NCBI GenBank assembly: GCA_963680875.1
Contig: OY804578.1
Span: forward strand, 98,919,689 to 98,983,688
Length of the DNA: 64,000 nt
Source of the DNA: Bathymodiolus brooksi
Lineage: Eukaryota; Mollusca; Bivalvia; Mytilida; Modiolidae
Reading direction: 5' to 3'
How positions within the stretch are numbered: the first letter of the stretch is position 1; every line of letters begins with the position of its first letter. A model generated the notes under the pieces. It had not been told where the DNA came from and made no database searches. It worked only from the letters and a program-made list of their open reading frames with translations. The translations under genes were made by a program, and so were the position numbers. Shown here one piece after another: positions 25,877 to 38,500 of the stretch.

Positions 25877-26242
25877 TTATACATTTTCACTATATGAAAA
25901 TGCGTCGTTTATAATCGTTTCTGCAGAGACGGAATATATTTCGACAAGATCTTGGTATCGGAATATAAACTTTTTAAGAGATCGAAAAAGGCCAATCTTT
26001 TCATAGCCCTGGTCCAGTAGCCTGTTTCTCAGATGAAGATGACGTTTCAGGAAATCAGAATAATTGCTACTGGCCCATGCATAGCAAATCAATTGCGAGA
26101 TGTAAACACCATATGCAGGAGAAGCTGGTATATTGTTGCACATGTTTGGAAAATTTATGATTTTAAAATTGAAGTCGTCCCGTTTATCATAAATTTTAGT
26201 ACTGAGTTGACCACTGTCGTCAAATTCGAGGTATAAGTCCAA
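25877..26242 (-). pseudogene. Reverse-transcriptase fragment, third copy, more diverged
   Basis: A minus-strand frame of 121 residues collinear with the post-catalytic part of the copies at 19003 and 20698: MDLYLEFDDSGQLSTKIYDK, RDDFNFKIINFPN, AYGVYISQL and RLLDQGY. The catalytic YIDD region is missing. It is clearly more distant than the other two are from each other, so it represents an older or separate subfamily. The dispersed 115-bp repeat at 25719-25834 lies just downstream on the minus strand. Confidence 0.75.
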
Positions 26243-26611
26243 AAATGAATATATGCCTGGTATAATTTACTAAAGTAGGTATCTACGTTTGTATTGTAAT
26301 CAGTGTGTCGATACCTCTGCTGGTGGACTATTAGTCTCCGAGGATATCATCCGCTCAGTATTCAGTGTTTCGGCACTGACATGGTTTATCAAATATATCT
26401 ATTATTGAAATTCATAGTTCCTAAATACAAAAATAATGTAATTATTAATAAAACTAAGTTTCACCTTCCTTCCTTAGGCATGGTTGACCTTAGCCGATTT
26501 TGAAATTCACCGTCCCTAAATAATGTTATTATTGGAATAGTTAAGAACTGGTCTGAGTAATATAATTTTAGGAACTGTGTTCTCTATAACGAAACATCAA
26601 ATTCAACGATC

Positions 26612-27374
26612 AATTTAGGCAGTGCTCGAATAGCAATGATGGAACAGCTAATACCATTCAATCTTGGTTTCAATCATTTCAAACACATTGAATCTGCTCA
26701 AAAATACGACACATCTCTAGTTTTAGACGGCACATATATTTATATACAAACACGTTATTACCATAAATTCCAGAAAATGTCTTACAATTTGCACAAGCAT
26801 AGATGCTTGGTAAAGTCGATGATGATAGTTGGTACGAATGGATATATTTGAAATGTAATAGGTCCATACTTTTCTGACAGTGAAAACAATGATGCATTCA
26901 CAACTAAGCATGCAATGAAGACTAATGTTCATGAAATTCAGAATTGGCTTAACAAAATGATTTGTTTATTGTTAATAGAGGTATTCGAGATGTACTTGAC
27001 TTTAGACGAGAATGGGGGTTTCAAGTTGAAATGCCGTGTTTTTTGTTTTGTTTTGTTTTTTAAAAAGGAGTAACACATCATTCTACGGAAGAAGCAATAT
27101 ATGTAAGAGTGGTCACAAAGGTGAGATGAGTTGTGGAGAGTGCCATGGACGTCTGACGCAGTGGACGTTTCTGGACAGAACAGGTAGTAACCATCATGTT
27201 TCCTACATTAGCGACTTTGTTAGAATTACACGTTCTCCTGTCAACTGTTTTCGCCCACCCCTTATAAACGATTTCTGTATTGATGATCTTGGCAAAGACA
27301 TGCTAGACAAACTTAAGCAAGACAACAACGAACAGAAATATGTTAAGAATAATAATCTGTTGAACAGAATGAGT
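26612..27374 (+). pseudogene. ISL2EU/DDE_Tnp_4-type transposase, DDE part, decayed
   Basis: Reads as a transposase broken by stops and frameshifts. The first block has MEQLIPFNLGFNHF, then LVLDGTYIYIQ with the first catalytic Asp, HKHRCLVKSMMIVGTNGYI and a TGA at 26849-26851. Past the stop the same frame gives GPYFSDSENNDA (second acidic site). After a frameshift it gives DLFIVNRGIRDVLDF and GFQVEMP (third region). The last block is HGRLTQWTFLDRTG, then NCFRPPLIND, up to NNLLNRM at about 27370. These motifs, in this order, are those of ISL2EU/HARBI-like DDE_Tnp_4 transposases, which act by cut-and-paste. A SINE then interrupts the gene, and its C-terminus resumes at 27736. Not functional. Confidence 0.8.
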
Positions 27375-27735
27375 GAGTGATTGTTGTTTAACGTCAACTC
27401 AGCAACTGTTCGGCTATATCATGGCGAGAACAAGTTAATGGTCAATGAAACGATGATGATGAGATCCGCTTTGTACTAGACCAACACGCTTAGCTGGATT
27501 TCTATAGTGCTAGCTCACTGAAACAACAATCCGCGGATAAGCTTGTCGCCCCACTCGGACACATTATCCTGATTCCGAGCCAACCCGTCTTTCCTCTTTC
27601 TCCTTAATACTGTGTGCTTGTTGGGGAAGCAACAAACACCAATTTTATAGTTTTTGGTTTGACCCGATCGGGGCTTGAATCCACGATCTACTCGCACCAG
27701 CGGCGTACATGCTAACCATTAAACCACCGATGCGG
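27375..27735 (-). mobile_element. tRNA-derived SINE, type 1, nearly complete, inside a transposase
   Basis: On the minus strand: a tRNA-like head with A-box-like aatggttagcatg (complement of 27708-27720) and B-box-like gtggattcaagcccc (near 27670). The body follows with gcttccccaacaagcac, aaggagaaagagg, gagtggggcgacaag, a tttcagtgagctagcac stretch and ccagctaagcgtgttgg. The 3' end is gttaaacaacaatcactcac at about 27375-27395. Pol III promoter spacing looks intact. It separates the DDE part from the SWIM-like part of the ISL2EU pseudogene, so it inserted later than that transposon. Matching copies: 21837-22085 (-) and 61545-61990 (+). Confidence 0.82.
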
Positions 27736-28085
27736 TTATGGTGAAAAGAAGGGCAGTTTATGAAGAAGTGGATGATATAAGTGAGGATTTTGATCTTGAA
27801 TTACCACATGTGTCTCTTCAGATGCTGTGTGACTAGACAATGGATGTGTACCAACTGAAGCAAGCTCCGTGGTACAGTCACGAGCATATTAATGAGGATG
27901 TAAAGAAAAGCCTCGACGTCTAAGGGTAAAACTTTCTTTTCGTCACTCTTCTGGAAAAACATACTATTTTTGTATTCAGTATGATCATGCAATCGTCTGT
28001 TGGTATTGTATATGCAAATTAGGAGCAAGGGTAGGATATTGTTATGCATGCGTTTGTTGGTATCTAAGGTACAGTAGATTCAACG
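27736..28085 (+). pseudogene. C-terminal, SWIM-like part of the ISL2EU-type transposase
   Basis: Downstream of the SINE, broken frames continue the transposase: KRRAVYEEVDDISEDFDLEL, then VYQLKQAPWYSHEHINED. A second segment reads SSGKTYYFCIQYDHA, CWYCICKLGARVGYCYA and CWYLRYSRF. The CxCxxGARV...C pattern is the SWIM-type zinc-binding tail seen at the end of ISL2EU-like transposases. In-frame stops (for example around 27831 and 27920) show decay. Together with 26612-27374 this gives a nearly full-length but dead transposase split by one SINE. Confidence 0.75.
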
Positions 28086-28479
28086 TTGATCTATTTCGTA
28101 ATAATGCCTGGAAAATGTCAACCTCATTGCTAATTGCTACAAATATCTCGGGTTCCGCAGCAAAATATGTTGGAGAATGACTGTGAATTTATTATTGCTC
28201 TTTGACACACTGTTTGGCCTTTAAAGCTTAATGTATGTTATGTTTTTATTGTGTTGTTGTCTTTATATCTTCTTTAAAATATCATAATCTTAATTACTAT
28301 CCTAACTAATCATATGTAATAACAATTTAACAAACAGTCACTTTATAATTTCAAACCCTAGTTACCATTGTAACATGTGTGCTATTCATGACTTTTTTGT
28401 TCAATTCATCTTTTAACATCTGATAATTGCATTACATAGCTTTATAAAGCTTTATCAAATTAACACATCACAGATGTTT

Positions 28480-28735
28480 GTTTGTTTGATGGTGTTTAGC
28501 GCCATTTAACGCCACTTATATCGTGGCGGTGAGTTTTTATTGGCGAGGAAACCGGAGGATCCGGATAAAACCACCGACCTGTCGCAAATCACTGACAAAT
28601 TTTATCACATAATGTTGTACACCTCACCCTGATCGAGATTCGAACTCAGAACATCAGTGGTGATAGGCATTGATTGCATAGTTGTATATCCATCTATCAT
28701 ACGAGCACGTCCACGACGGCCCCACACACATCAAA
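28480..28735 (-). mobile_element. tRNA-derived SINE, type 2, copy 2
   Basis: Same landmarks as the copy at 22741: gccacttatatcgtggcggt, ggaaaccgga, aaaaccaccgacctg, cactgacaaattttatcaca, gagattcgaactcag (B box in reverse complement) and a right end at cacgacggcccc. The stretch between the first landmark pair is shortened relative to other copies. Confidence 0.75.
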
Positions 28736-29146
28736 GATGTAATAAAATTTATCAATTTCACTGATTTTTACCCAGAAACAACATTCATAACCCCGTATAT
28801 TATTGCTTTACAAATATATTTCTTAAGTTCGACCAACTTCCCTGTGTGATATTTGGAGAAAGGTGTTTAATATCCATAAAATACAACAATATTGCTTCAT
28901 TCTAAGAGGGGGCTAAAAACGTCCCTTATCCTTGACTGTCTTTTGATGCTCGTCATATTAAAATAGGTATACCAATTGGAACATTGTAGTTCTCTAGTCT
29001 CTGAGGTGGCAAGGATGGAATAATATGCATTAAGGTACATTATACATATTTGTATAATCTCACTTGATCATCAGTAAAAACTAAATATCTGTACTCTGGA
29101 AAACGGACAATACATAAATGAATAATTGTCAAAAGGAATTCTTATT

Positions 29147-29263
29147 TACGGTTTTCACAGTTTTCCGGTTGTTGACTGATTTTGTCTGTTTATATACTTA
29201 TGAGTTTTCACTTTCCCTTTGTAAGATTGTTCGGAGTACGGTAATTTTGTTATTACCCTTATT
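29147..29263 (+). repeat. Dispersed 115-bp repeat, copy 2
   Basis: Near-identical to 25719-25834, with differences such as atacttatgag for ataattatgag and gagtacggt for gagttcggt. The short open frame spanning it is a by-product of the repeat. Confidence 0.85.
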
Positions 29264-29494
29264 TTCATGCATCCGAACAAATAACAAAAAGTCCATACTT
29301 AGTGTTTGACCTACTTACATTCCATTATTTGTTTTGTCTCCAAATCTACGAGATTTAATTTTAACATGAACTGCACAAATTAATAAAACTAAAACACATG
29401 TTTTCCTCATCCGATGCAAATTCAACGTTTTAGCATCTTTTCTTTAATTGTAATATTTTAATTACTGAAACTATCGTGTTAAATACATTGTACA

Positions 29495-29985
29495 TTCTGA
29501 AAGTTAGTCCGCTGACTGTATGTGTCCTACCCTCTGAAATGTAGTGTGTCAACCATGTGTCATTACCCTCTTGAAGTCGACTATATGTCTTACCTTCTGC
29601 AATTTAGTGTGTGCACCATGTGGCATTACCCTCTGGATGTTAGTATGTCGACCAAGTGTCTTACACTCTGAATGCTAATCTGACAACCACGTGTCTTACT
29701 TCATGAGAGTTAGTGTGTCAACCATTTGTCATAAACCTCTGGAAGTAAGTGTGTCGACCAAATGTCTTAAACTCTGAATGTTAATGTGTCAACTATGTGT
29801 CGTACACTATGAAATTTAGTATGTCAACTATCTGTCTTACTGTACAATCTGAAAATTAGTGTATCAGCATGTATCTTTATACCCTTTGAAAGTTAATGTG
29901 TCATATACCTTTCTTTCTTCATGGAAGTTAGTGTATTAGCGACGTGTCTAACTCCACTGAAAATATGTGTGTCATTTATATTAAA
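29495..29985 (+). repeat. Degenerate minisatellite, about 40-bp period, about 12 copies
   Basis: Repeated but strongly diverged units built on gttagtgtgtcaaccatgtg, tcttac and ctctgaa. Unit lengths vary from roughly 35 to 45 bp. The divergence points to an old array no longer being homogenised. No coding frame survives across it. Confidence 0.72.
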
Positions 29986-31464
29986 CATACGTTAACTTTA
30001 CATCTTGGGATTAATTAATAATCTCTGGTGAAACACGTATTAATGCATATTATATTACTTCGCCTGAATCATTCAAATCATTTAGGAAATGGGAGAAGAA
30101 ACATAAATACTTAAAAGAGAATTCATCGAAGAAGATATATTAAGTACCATACATCTCATTTTGATTTTTGCTTTGATAATTATCCCAGGTGACACATTTG
30201 TGTAAGATTGTATGTACAGTGTTTTCGATTATTTCTCAATATTAATGAAGTTATCAACAAACAATATTAATGAGGGAATAGCTATTTCCTCTATATATTT
30301 TTTTTCCAATCAAAGACAGAATAAATAACAAGCACAGAGATTTATTCACTGACTGAGATATGCGATTTTTGTACAATTTTACTATATTTACTCATAAATA
30401 TAATGTAAGGTAAAAACGAACTCAAAATTAATGTCGACATATTAAACATTTAGGCTATTTGATAGTTACAAGATTATTTATAGTGCCGTTCCATAAAGAT
30501 GATTGTACCATTCAGACATCTTATGATATGTCTATTACTTATGGAGAATATGATTTCTACGGGAGGCTTTATAACAAACGTATTAAAAGAATTAGGTAAG
30601 ATTGTTTGCTTTCTTGTACAAATTCTTAATGGCTAAAATACATCAAACCAACTGAACAAATTACAACTTAAACGTGTTCTAGATGTTTTGTTTACTCTTG
30701 GTATATGCACTACAGAATTGTTGATTTCCGCTAAATCTGTTCTTTCACAAAGACAATTGATTTCATTCGATTATTATGAATTATTTCTATTACAGCTGTG
30801 CACGTAAGAAGCATCTTTCAACGCAAGGTCTAACTATATTAAATGAACTTTTGATTCAGGTTTTTTCAGTATTTTAAGACGAGTTGCGACAAAGTCGGAA
30901 ACGGCTATTTGTTTGATGGAGAACAGGTGATATCAACAATTGGTTTCCGGACAATAACTTGAGTTCCTTACATCCTATGTTCACCAAGCTTCCATGTGAT
31001 ACCCTTATGAGAGGGTAATATTCCTAATAAGATTAGGATCAACAGCTCAATGGTGAGCGAGGTCATCATAGCACATGTGTCAACAATTGTGTCTCACTAT
31101 TTTCGCTAGTTAATATTTCTTTAATTGCTGTAAGTCTAATTATTATGTGATTGAATTTTACCATTTTTTACCATTCTTGTGGCTGTCTCAAGCTCTTTCC
31201 TCTGTTAATTTATATAGTTGTGTTCTTTGTAAAACTCAATTATCGAGCGAATAGCATGTAGTCTAAGAACAATTTGCAACGAATTGTTCCCATTTAAGAC
31301 ATTGCCGTGATAAAATTTTCGATATAATTTATTGCAAATTACGGACATCATTCCCCAGTGATTTCATTATATTTATACAAAACAGCTGTACATAAGAACA
31401 TTAAAATGTTTTGTTTGTTTCTGTTTCTAATACTTTTTTCGGAATAACAAACAACAAATATCCA
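29986..31464. other. No recognised gene or repeat
   Basis: AT-rich sequence between the degenerate minisatellite and the dispersed repeat at 31465. The missing first exon (signal peptide) of the ApeC gene could lie here or further left, but no ATG-containing stretch with a phase-1 donor convinced me. Confidence 0.45.
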
Positions 31465-31910
31465 TCTCTCGACCTTGACTTTTGTAAATTGTCGTCTCCA
31501 AGGAACGGTAGTCATATTGACACTTGCTAGTTGCTCATTAATTTTACGATTGTGTTTACCATCTAACTTGTTTGAATTGCTATATTCAAAATACTATCAT
31601 ATTGAAACTGTCCGTAGCTTAATTGCAACTCGCGGCATTTGTTTATATAGAACATAAAACGATTGTAAGCATGAACGTTAGTGATTTTGTTATGAGATGT
31701 ATTTCCTATACTGTCTTACATTTCAATTATTTTTGCTTGATTTTTCCTATGATAATAGTAATAATGCATAAAAGCCAAAGTATGTATGCAATTTTAACAT
31801 GGGTAGCATTATTTGTGTTGCATTTTCTAACTCGCCATCGCTCGGATCATAATTTTTCACATATTAAAATCTCCAACAAACTATGGCTTCCATCAATTAT
31901 TTCTTAATTA
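31465..31910. repeat. Dispersed repeat, mates of 18525-18700 and 19640-19770
   Basis: 31465-31650 matches 18525-18700 and 31795-31910 matches 19640-19770, in the same order and orientation. In the left copy the reverse-transcriptase tail and gene lie between the two segments. Here there is only about 145 bp. This suggests a shared old element, into which the RT inserted in the left copy or from which it was lost here. Confidence 0.5.
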
Positions 31911-32468
31911 TTACATGACTTGATTTCTTAACAGTATAATCCACGTTTCTGATTTATCATCCTTGAGACCCAACATATTAACATAAAACATACCTCAAAT
32001 CGCCAAATAAAATGGAACTGACGAACCGAACATCGTCTTATGACATACTCGTGTCCAAAGTCTGCAGAAAGTAAACACTGAGTCACAAGCGGCAAGATTC
32101 TAACAGTCATAACAACTGAGTATTTGCTCCCAGGTTAAGCGTCCGGTAAAAACAATGACGGATAGGTCAAGACTAAATCTTCGTATAAACACACGAATTT
32201 AACCTCTATATGCAAAGTGATTTGATTGATACATTACAGTTGGATTAACGTTGCATCAGATAAAACCGTTTCGAAACATTACAGTTTGACGCAATGTGGT
32301 AAGTAGGTTCCATGTTTAAACTGTCTTTCCAAATGGTTACTCATAATATAGATTATTATTATGTCCGAATTATAATGTCCAGGAGTAATATAACGACTGA
32401 GATATACAATACATACTAACTAGGCTAAATATTATATTAAACACATGTATATCTAAATTAATTTCCAG

Positions 32469-32564
32469 AATGTCCAACAGTACACTGTATGAATGAAGGA
32501 ACACTAGACAAGAGTACATGTATTTGTCAATGTAAAGACCAGTTCACAGGCTGGATGTGTTCAG
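32469..32564 (+). CDS. ApeC gene exon: EGF-like domain
   Basis: A 96-bp exon between a tttccag acceptor and a gtgact donor, phase 1 at both ends, as is usual for exons encoding one EGF module. The product contains exactly six cysteines: CPTVHC, then a 10-residue loop, CIC and [11 protein letters not shown]. The CxCx5Gx2C ending is the EGF signature. No calcium-binding consensus (D-x-D/N-E) is seen. Fusing it to the next exon gives ...[14 protein letters not shown], which reads directly into the ApeC start. It probably lies just after a signal peptide encoded upstream. Confidence 0.78.
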
Positions 32565-35500
32565 GTGACTACACACTGCATTTCTTATTCCCTTTATGTC
32601 CTTCAAAACATAAATTTAAAAATGGTGTGTGGGTAGTGGTTTTATCTGTATACTCCTGTTTTATTCATTCATAAAACTAAACCTCCACGATATATCTAAA
32701 ATATTGTTTTAAACACACGTCCCTATTATCTAAAATAGTATTTAAAAACAATTCTTAATGCGTTTGATATACTACATGCTCAAGATGAACATTTCAATAT
32801 TCAAAATATCTTCAAGATGAAAATAGCAAAGAAGGAAAGATTGGAAACCAAAACGCTAATCGCGAAAAACCCTAAAATTTGAAAGGCTTGTTACATTAAA
32901 ATTATGCTTAATTATATGAATCATTTTCAATGAATAATTATGTAATCGGTAAATAGTGTAAAAATACGTGTTCTGGCAATAACAGACTATATAAATGATT
33001 CGCTTGAGAAATAACAATCCTAACAGTCCTGCCGAAATAGGTGATAGTGAAGTCAATGTAATGTACTAATGAATACACATGATAGTATCCAGTCAATAGT
33101 GGTAATATTATTATATATATTATGTTGTTGCATGTTTATATACAAGTGTTATATTACTATGTAAATAATAAGGCTATGCAACGAGGATCAACAATCCCAG
33201 CAATTGGAACTGACAGACGAACCTATTGGACATATAATTAAAATCACTCAGAAAACAAAAAGAGAAATAATGAACATGACGGAAATCTAACCATGGCACG
33301 TGAATGTTATATGGTTAAATTAGACCAGCTAATGGGATATAACTTCAATTTCTAATTAGTTATAACGTATTTTCAAAAGTTTTTTTTATTGTTTTATTTG
33401 TTTTTCATCTTGCAGATAATAAGCACAATGCGATGCTATTAATGAAAACTTAGATATTTAATCTTAGTGCATACGACGTGTTTCTGGAATAACCATCATC
33501 TGGTACGCTCAAAGTCAAAATAAACGTTAGAGAACACCGAAGATTGGAAAGCCGTATTATTTCATAATCTTTTTGAAAGAACACCAAAGGACTTAAACAT
33601 GATAGCCAAAATCTGTTAGGATTACCTATGTCTAAAGGTGATGAATCTTGACAGCTGATTTGTATATTTCATTCTTGAATACTCTTTGCAGGTTCACTAT
33701 GAATTTCAAAAAATACCACGGTAAAAAGTAAGTCTAAATTGCAGTATAAATGAATTTGAATTGTTCCTTCATCTTGTTTAAAAATATTAGATAATACAAC
33801 AAGCAGGTGATTAATCACGTGCTTGTTGTATTATCTAATATTTTTACATCAAGACATAAAAAATAGTTCTGATTCTTGATTACCGACCAAGCAAAGACAA
33901 TATCCTACAGACAATTCAAAGATACAAGAAAAGATACTAATAAACTTATTTGATTAATTCCAGAATTAAAGGAGAATACAACATGGCCGTCTGGAAAGTA
34001 CTCATTACCAACCAGCATGTTTGGATGTCCCGAAGAAGGCTGGAAAATTGGCTACATGAACCTATCTCTCCCTGCAGAAGGCTCGGGGCATTTCTACTGG
34101 AAAAGTAATTTTGCAGATGTGCTCTTCCTTGATAAGAATAATACAGACATCATTGGAGAAAACGATGAGTTGCACATATTAGGACCATATTCTAGTAATG
34201 TAGTCCAACTGAATTTTTGTACTCGAGAAGATGTATATTCTGATCAGGGTTACAGTTTCCATGGAAACATATGTACCTTTAAAGTGGGTAATGCATGTTT
34301 AGTAGGTATGTGTTGCAAATTTATTAAGCCGTAATGATTCGAGTTTCACATTTCCCAAAATAATAGTTAACTGACTATATCTGTTCCAACATCATTTGTA
34401 TAATGAACTCACATCATGTGTAACACATATGCCAATCATGTGTAAAATGAATTGACATTATGTGTAACATGTATGCCAATCATGTGTAAAATAAATTCAC
34501 ATCATGTGTAACACGTATGATAATCATGTGTAACACGTATACCAATCATGTGTAAAATGAATTCACATCATGCGTAACACGAATGTCAGTCATGTGTAAA
34601 GAGAATTCACATCATGTGTAACATGTGTGCCAATCATGTGTTTATAACACAACAAGACGAAATTGAGATGAAATTTATGCAAAGCATAATAAATTCATCA
34701 AAAATTACAATTTAAAACAAATACTAATCGAAATATATGTAAATCTAATCTAAATATATCTAATCTAATATACAACTTTTTGGCGTTTAGCTGTCTCCTT
34801 TGGATCACAGTATTCTCTGATTTTAAAAGAAATCTTAGTTGCAATGAAAGACCATGCTCTCACATATCTAATCTGCCGTGTTGAGATTCTGATGCGGCTA
34901 ACCCAACCGAGCCGGTGTGTACCAGAAGTCGGTGTCAGTGACCAGTGACATGTAAAAGCAGTTAATCAGACCTTGATCCCAACATATTTGTCTGAGTGAG
35001 CTGACCGAGCCGGTGTGCACCAGAAGTCAGTGACATGTTGGGACCAAGACTGATAAAATACTAACAAGGACCTGCGTCTGAGTACGATATATTTACCCAG
35101 AACGTTGGTTGTGTGAGACCCCTGCTAGAATAAGATGAAAATACTGTGATCATAAAAGCTCAATTACTACGAAATTTGGGATTTTAGTAAAAAGACTAAA
35201 TATCCCCCGACAACTGGAAAATCAAAGGAGACAGAAATTAATATGGTGGTTGGAGCGGGTGGTGGTTGTTCAGTTCTATTACTTCCGATTCCTTCACAGT
35301 AAATAACGTAAATGACTGTGCATGTTTCAAGACACAATCCTTTAACTTTTTCAGGAAAGCTGACGTGTAAAAAGGTCGGGTTACATATCTTCAATATTTA
35401 GCAGAAACTATTTGTTTTGTTTTTCTGCTATTAGTGCACTCGTATTTAAAAACCATAGTTCAAAGTCCGGCTAAAATAAGGATTCTTAAAACTTGTTTCA

Positions 35501-38500
35501 AGTTTGCTTAGAGAGTTTGTGTGCACTTTAATTAGATCGTTAGTTAGCATGTAATTAATCGATACCAAGTCTTTATTACTTGTAAAAAATGCGATTCAAG
35601 GTGTTCATCGACAATAGTCATCTAATACCGTGTCTCAGCGTCTGGATAAACACTAATACTAGCTGGGAAAGTTTGTGCGCTTTATTCTTTGATTTATAAT
35701 TGTTAGCGTCCTGGCGTAAATATAATTGTACTTAAGACACAATGTGGTTTAATGTATAGTACAGAAATCAACGTATAGCCAGTTAATATGATTGTTTTCA
35801 CATTTGGATAAACATCCTTCTGATTAGTTAAATTTACGGTAATGATTGAACGATAGCACAAGTATACACACCAGTGATAGAATGTGTACTATATGTAAAA
35901 CTGGTGACGTAGAAAATGAAAATCATTTCTTGTTTAAATGTGAAAAATATTCCAATTACAGGAGAAGTTTTCAATGTAATATTTTGAGTATACTACAAAA
36001 AAAATCATTTATCTGAGAATCAAATGCTCAAATTTTGTATGAATAGTAATTCATTAAAAGTATTAAGAGTAACTTGCTCTTACATTAATAAGTGTCTAAC
36101 TCTTAGAAATGAGATTATTCAGTATTCATAATAGTGTCATATTATTGTGTTTTCTATTGATAAGCATGAACTGTAACTTCACTTTGGGCCTTTGCCAATT
36201 ATTGTAATTGTGTTTGTGCCAATACACTATTTGTATTTGTATTAATTATTATAAATAGCTCAGTAGCCTTGAAGTGTTTATTCAATGATAACATATAGAC
36301 AGTTTCAATGTCTGACCGAATTTAAAAACAGCTGGTGATCATTATGACCCATATACACGCTATGAACACTATTGAAATAAACTATTCACAATATATTAAT
36401 AATTATGCCTCGGTTAACACAGACAGCTCCTGACTGAGATACATGCTTAATTAGCACATAAATGCACTCTAATCCCACAAGAATTTGTTCCCTCCATCGA
36501 AACTATTACGACACGACACAGGGGTCAAACCTATAATCCGACAACCCGATAGTTCGACAGCCCAGTAGTCCGACAGTTCGTTAGTCCGACAGTACGGTAG
36601 TCCGAGTGTCCGCTAGTCCGACAGATTAAGTACATTTAATAGCTAATCTATGAAAATAAAATATCTGTTCTGGCGTTACAATATTCTTCTGTGGTTTACA
36701 AATATTTTCGTAAAATTAACTGGTGCTTTTGTGTGTTCAAATGAGAGCAGAGTGTATAATTACGTTTATACAACATTTCTTGAATTCAATTGTGTAGAAT
36801 AAACATAAAGATCATATTAAGTGTTGCATAACTCACATTGGCGATTCAAGATGGGGCGTTTAGATCTTTCATTAGGAAATTAAAAAAACTCGTTAAAATC
36901 GACCATAAAATCGGCAAAAATTAGGCTAAGACCCCTTTAGAAATCTGTGGATCCACACAGTGCCGGATTTAGATAAAGAGAGGCCCTAGGCTAATCCACA
37001 TGTGAGATCCTCTCAATTCCACACCTTGACGACTGGAGGAAGATGGAAGTGTGCTTAATCAATTTCAGTACAGGTGATGATGATGAGGGCTGTTTAAAAT
37101 TGTGCAATATTTTTAAATGGAATGCAACTGTGTAAGGAAAATTACTGAACGGTTGTTTAGAAAGAACAGTACGTTATGACATCATAAGTGTGAAAGTCCA
37201 ATAACAGTGTTAAAAATATTATACACCTTGACCGGAGGCCCCCTAAATGTAGAGGCCCTAGGCTTCAACCTATCGAGCCTATAGGTAAATCCGGAACTCC
37301 GATCATCCACATCTGATTCGCACGAAGTACATGATTCACCTTATTAACATTGATGAAGTCGCACATTTTAGAATTCGGAAATATTCTGAAAACTTGAGCA
37401 TTTCAATTTTTTCCTTGCGAACATTCGACGCGGAAAAAAACATCTCTTTTTCACAAGGGAGGATATTGAAGAGGAGTGAGGCTTGCACAGATTTTAATAG
37501 CATATATTGTTAGTTGTCCATGACTTTCTTTTATTTCAAAGTCATATTAACCCATACATTGTATTTTAGAAGGGGCGTTCCCTTTAAATGCGTGCTTGTT
37601 TTGCAATGTGTCCGTCCATTCCTGGTAATATTTATTATATATACCTCCACCAACATACAAAGTTCAAGATCATCATCTTAGAATTAGCATTCCAAACTAC
37701 TAATTACGACCTTGACCATGTACGCAAATATATTAACTTGCATCCGGTCTCATACAAGTCAGGGTTAGGGTTAGGGTAAAAGTTAGGGTTATTTATATCT
37801 TGAGGCTCTAGGGAACATGAAGCGTTTAAATTGCTGGCACTCACGTACCTGTCATCCCAAACTGGAGACTTGAGTATATCTTGATATATGAATCATTATG
37901 ATTGATGGTACGGCCGCCAGTTGGATCATATTGCCTCGGCTGAAAGTTCCGGTACATAAGTTTTAACAGTGCCAGGTGATTTTGACAGACCTGATTTTAT
38001 TTAAACTTTTCTTTCAGGGACTGATATACTGAAAGAGGGGGTTAAAAAATTCATGATATTAAGTAAAGCTTAGTTGCATTAATGTTTGGATTTCCCCCTA
38101 CATCCATTATTCAAGTCAAAACTGCAACTCCCCCTTTTCATATAGTCTAGAAGACTAAATTTTTTTTAACAGTTGTCTGCATTATATTTGAACCGGTGTT
38201 TTAAGTTTTTGACTAACATTTTCTTGTGAATATTTCTTCGCTATAACGTATTTCTTCATATTTGTAGGTTAATATTCAATACATTTCCTTAGAGAATTAA
38301 AAGAAAAAAGGTGCGCATATATTGCCTAGACCCGGAATACGTAGCCTTTGCCCATTGTTCCGGTAGGCTCATCTAGCCAAGACAGTCTTTTCAGTCCGGC
38401 CCAAATTGCCTGCTACGTCGGCTCTGTCGAAAAAAATAATTCAACGCTGAAGAAGACGAACAGATTTAATTTGATCCAAGAATATCCGTCCCCTGCGAAA

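Noticed and set aside
31406..31446. Signal-peptide-like MFCLFLFLILFSE as the missing first exon of the ApeC gene
   Set aside because: It ends at a stop with no donor site in the right phase.
32293..32300. Good donor gtaagt after an ATG near 32291 as the first ApeC exon
   Set aside because: That ATG would leave phase 2, whereas the EGF exon needs phase 1. The phase-1 frame there has no ATG before a stop.
34306..34334. Stop codon at 34332-34334 as the natural end of the ApeC protein
   Set aside because: A gtatgt donor at 34306 and perfect phase and domain continuity with 49181 show the frame beyond 34305 is intronic.
35167..35394. 75-residue minus-strand frame as a small gene
   Set aside because: Only its first third is shared with the copy near 45948. 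The rest is unrelated sequence, so it is a broken leader of a mobile element.
37755..37790. Interstitial telomere repeat (ttaggg)
   Set aside because: Only about three interrupted units. The similar stretch at 52516 is the normal end of a type 2 SINE.
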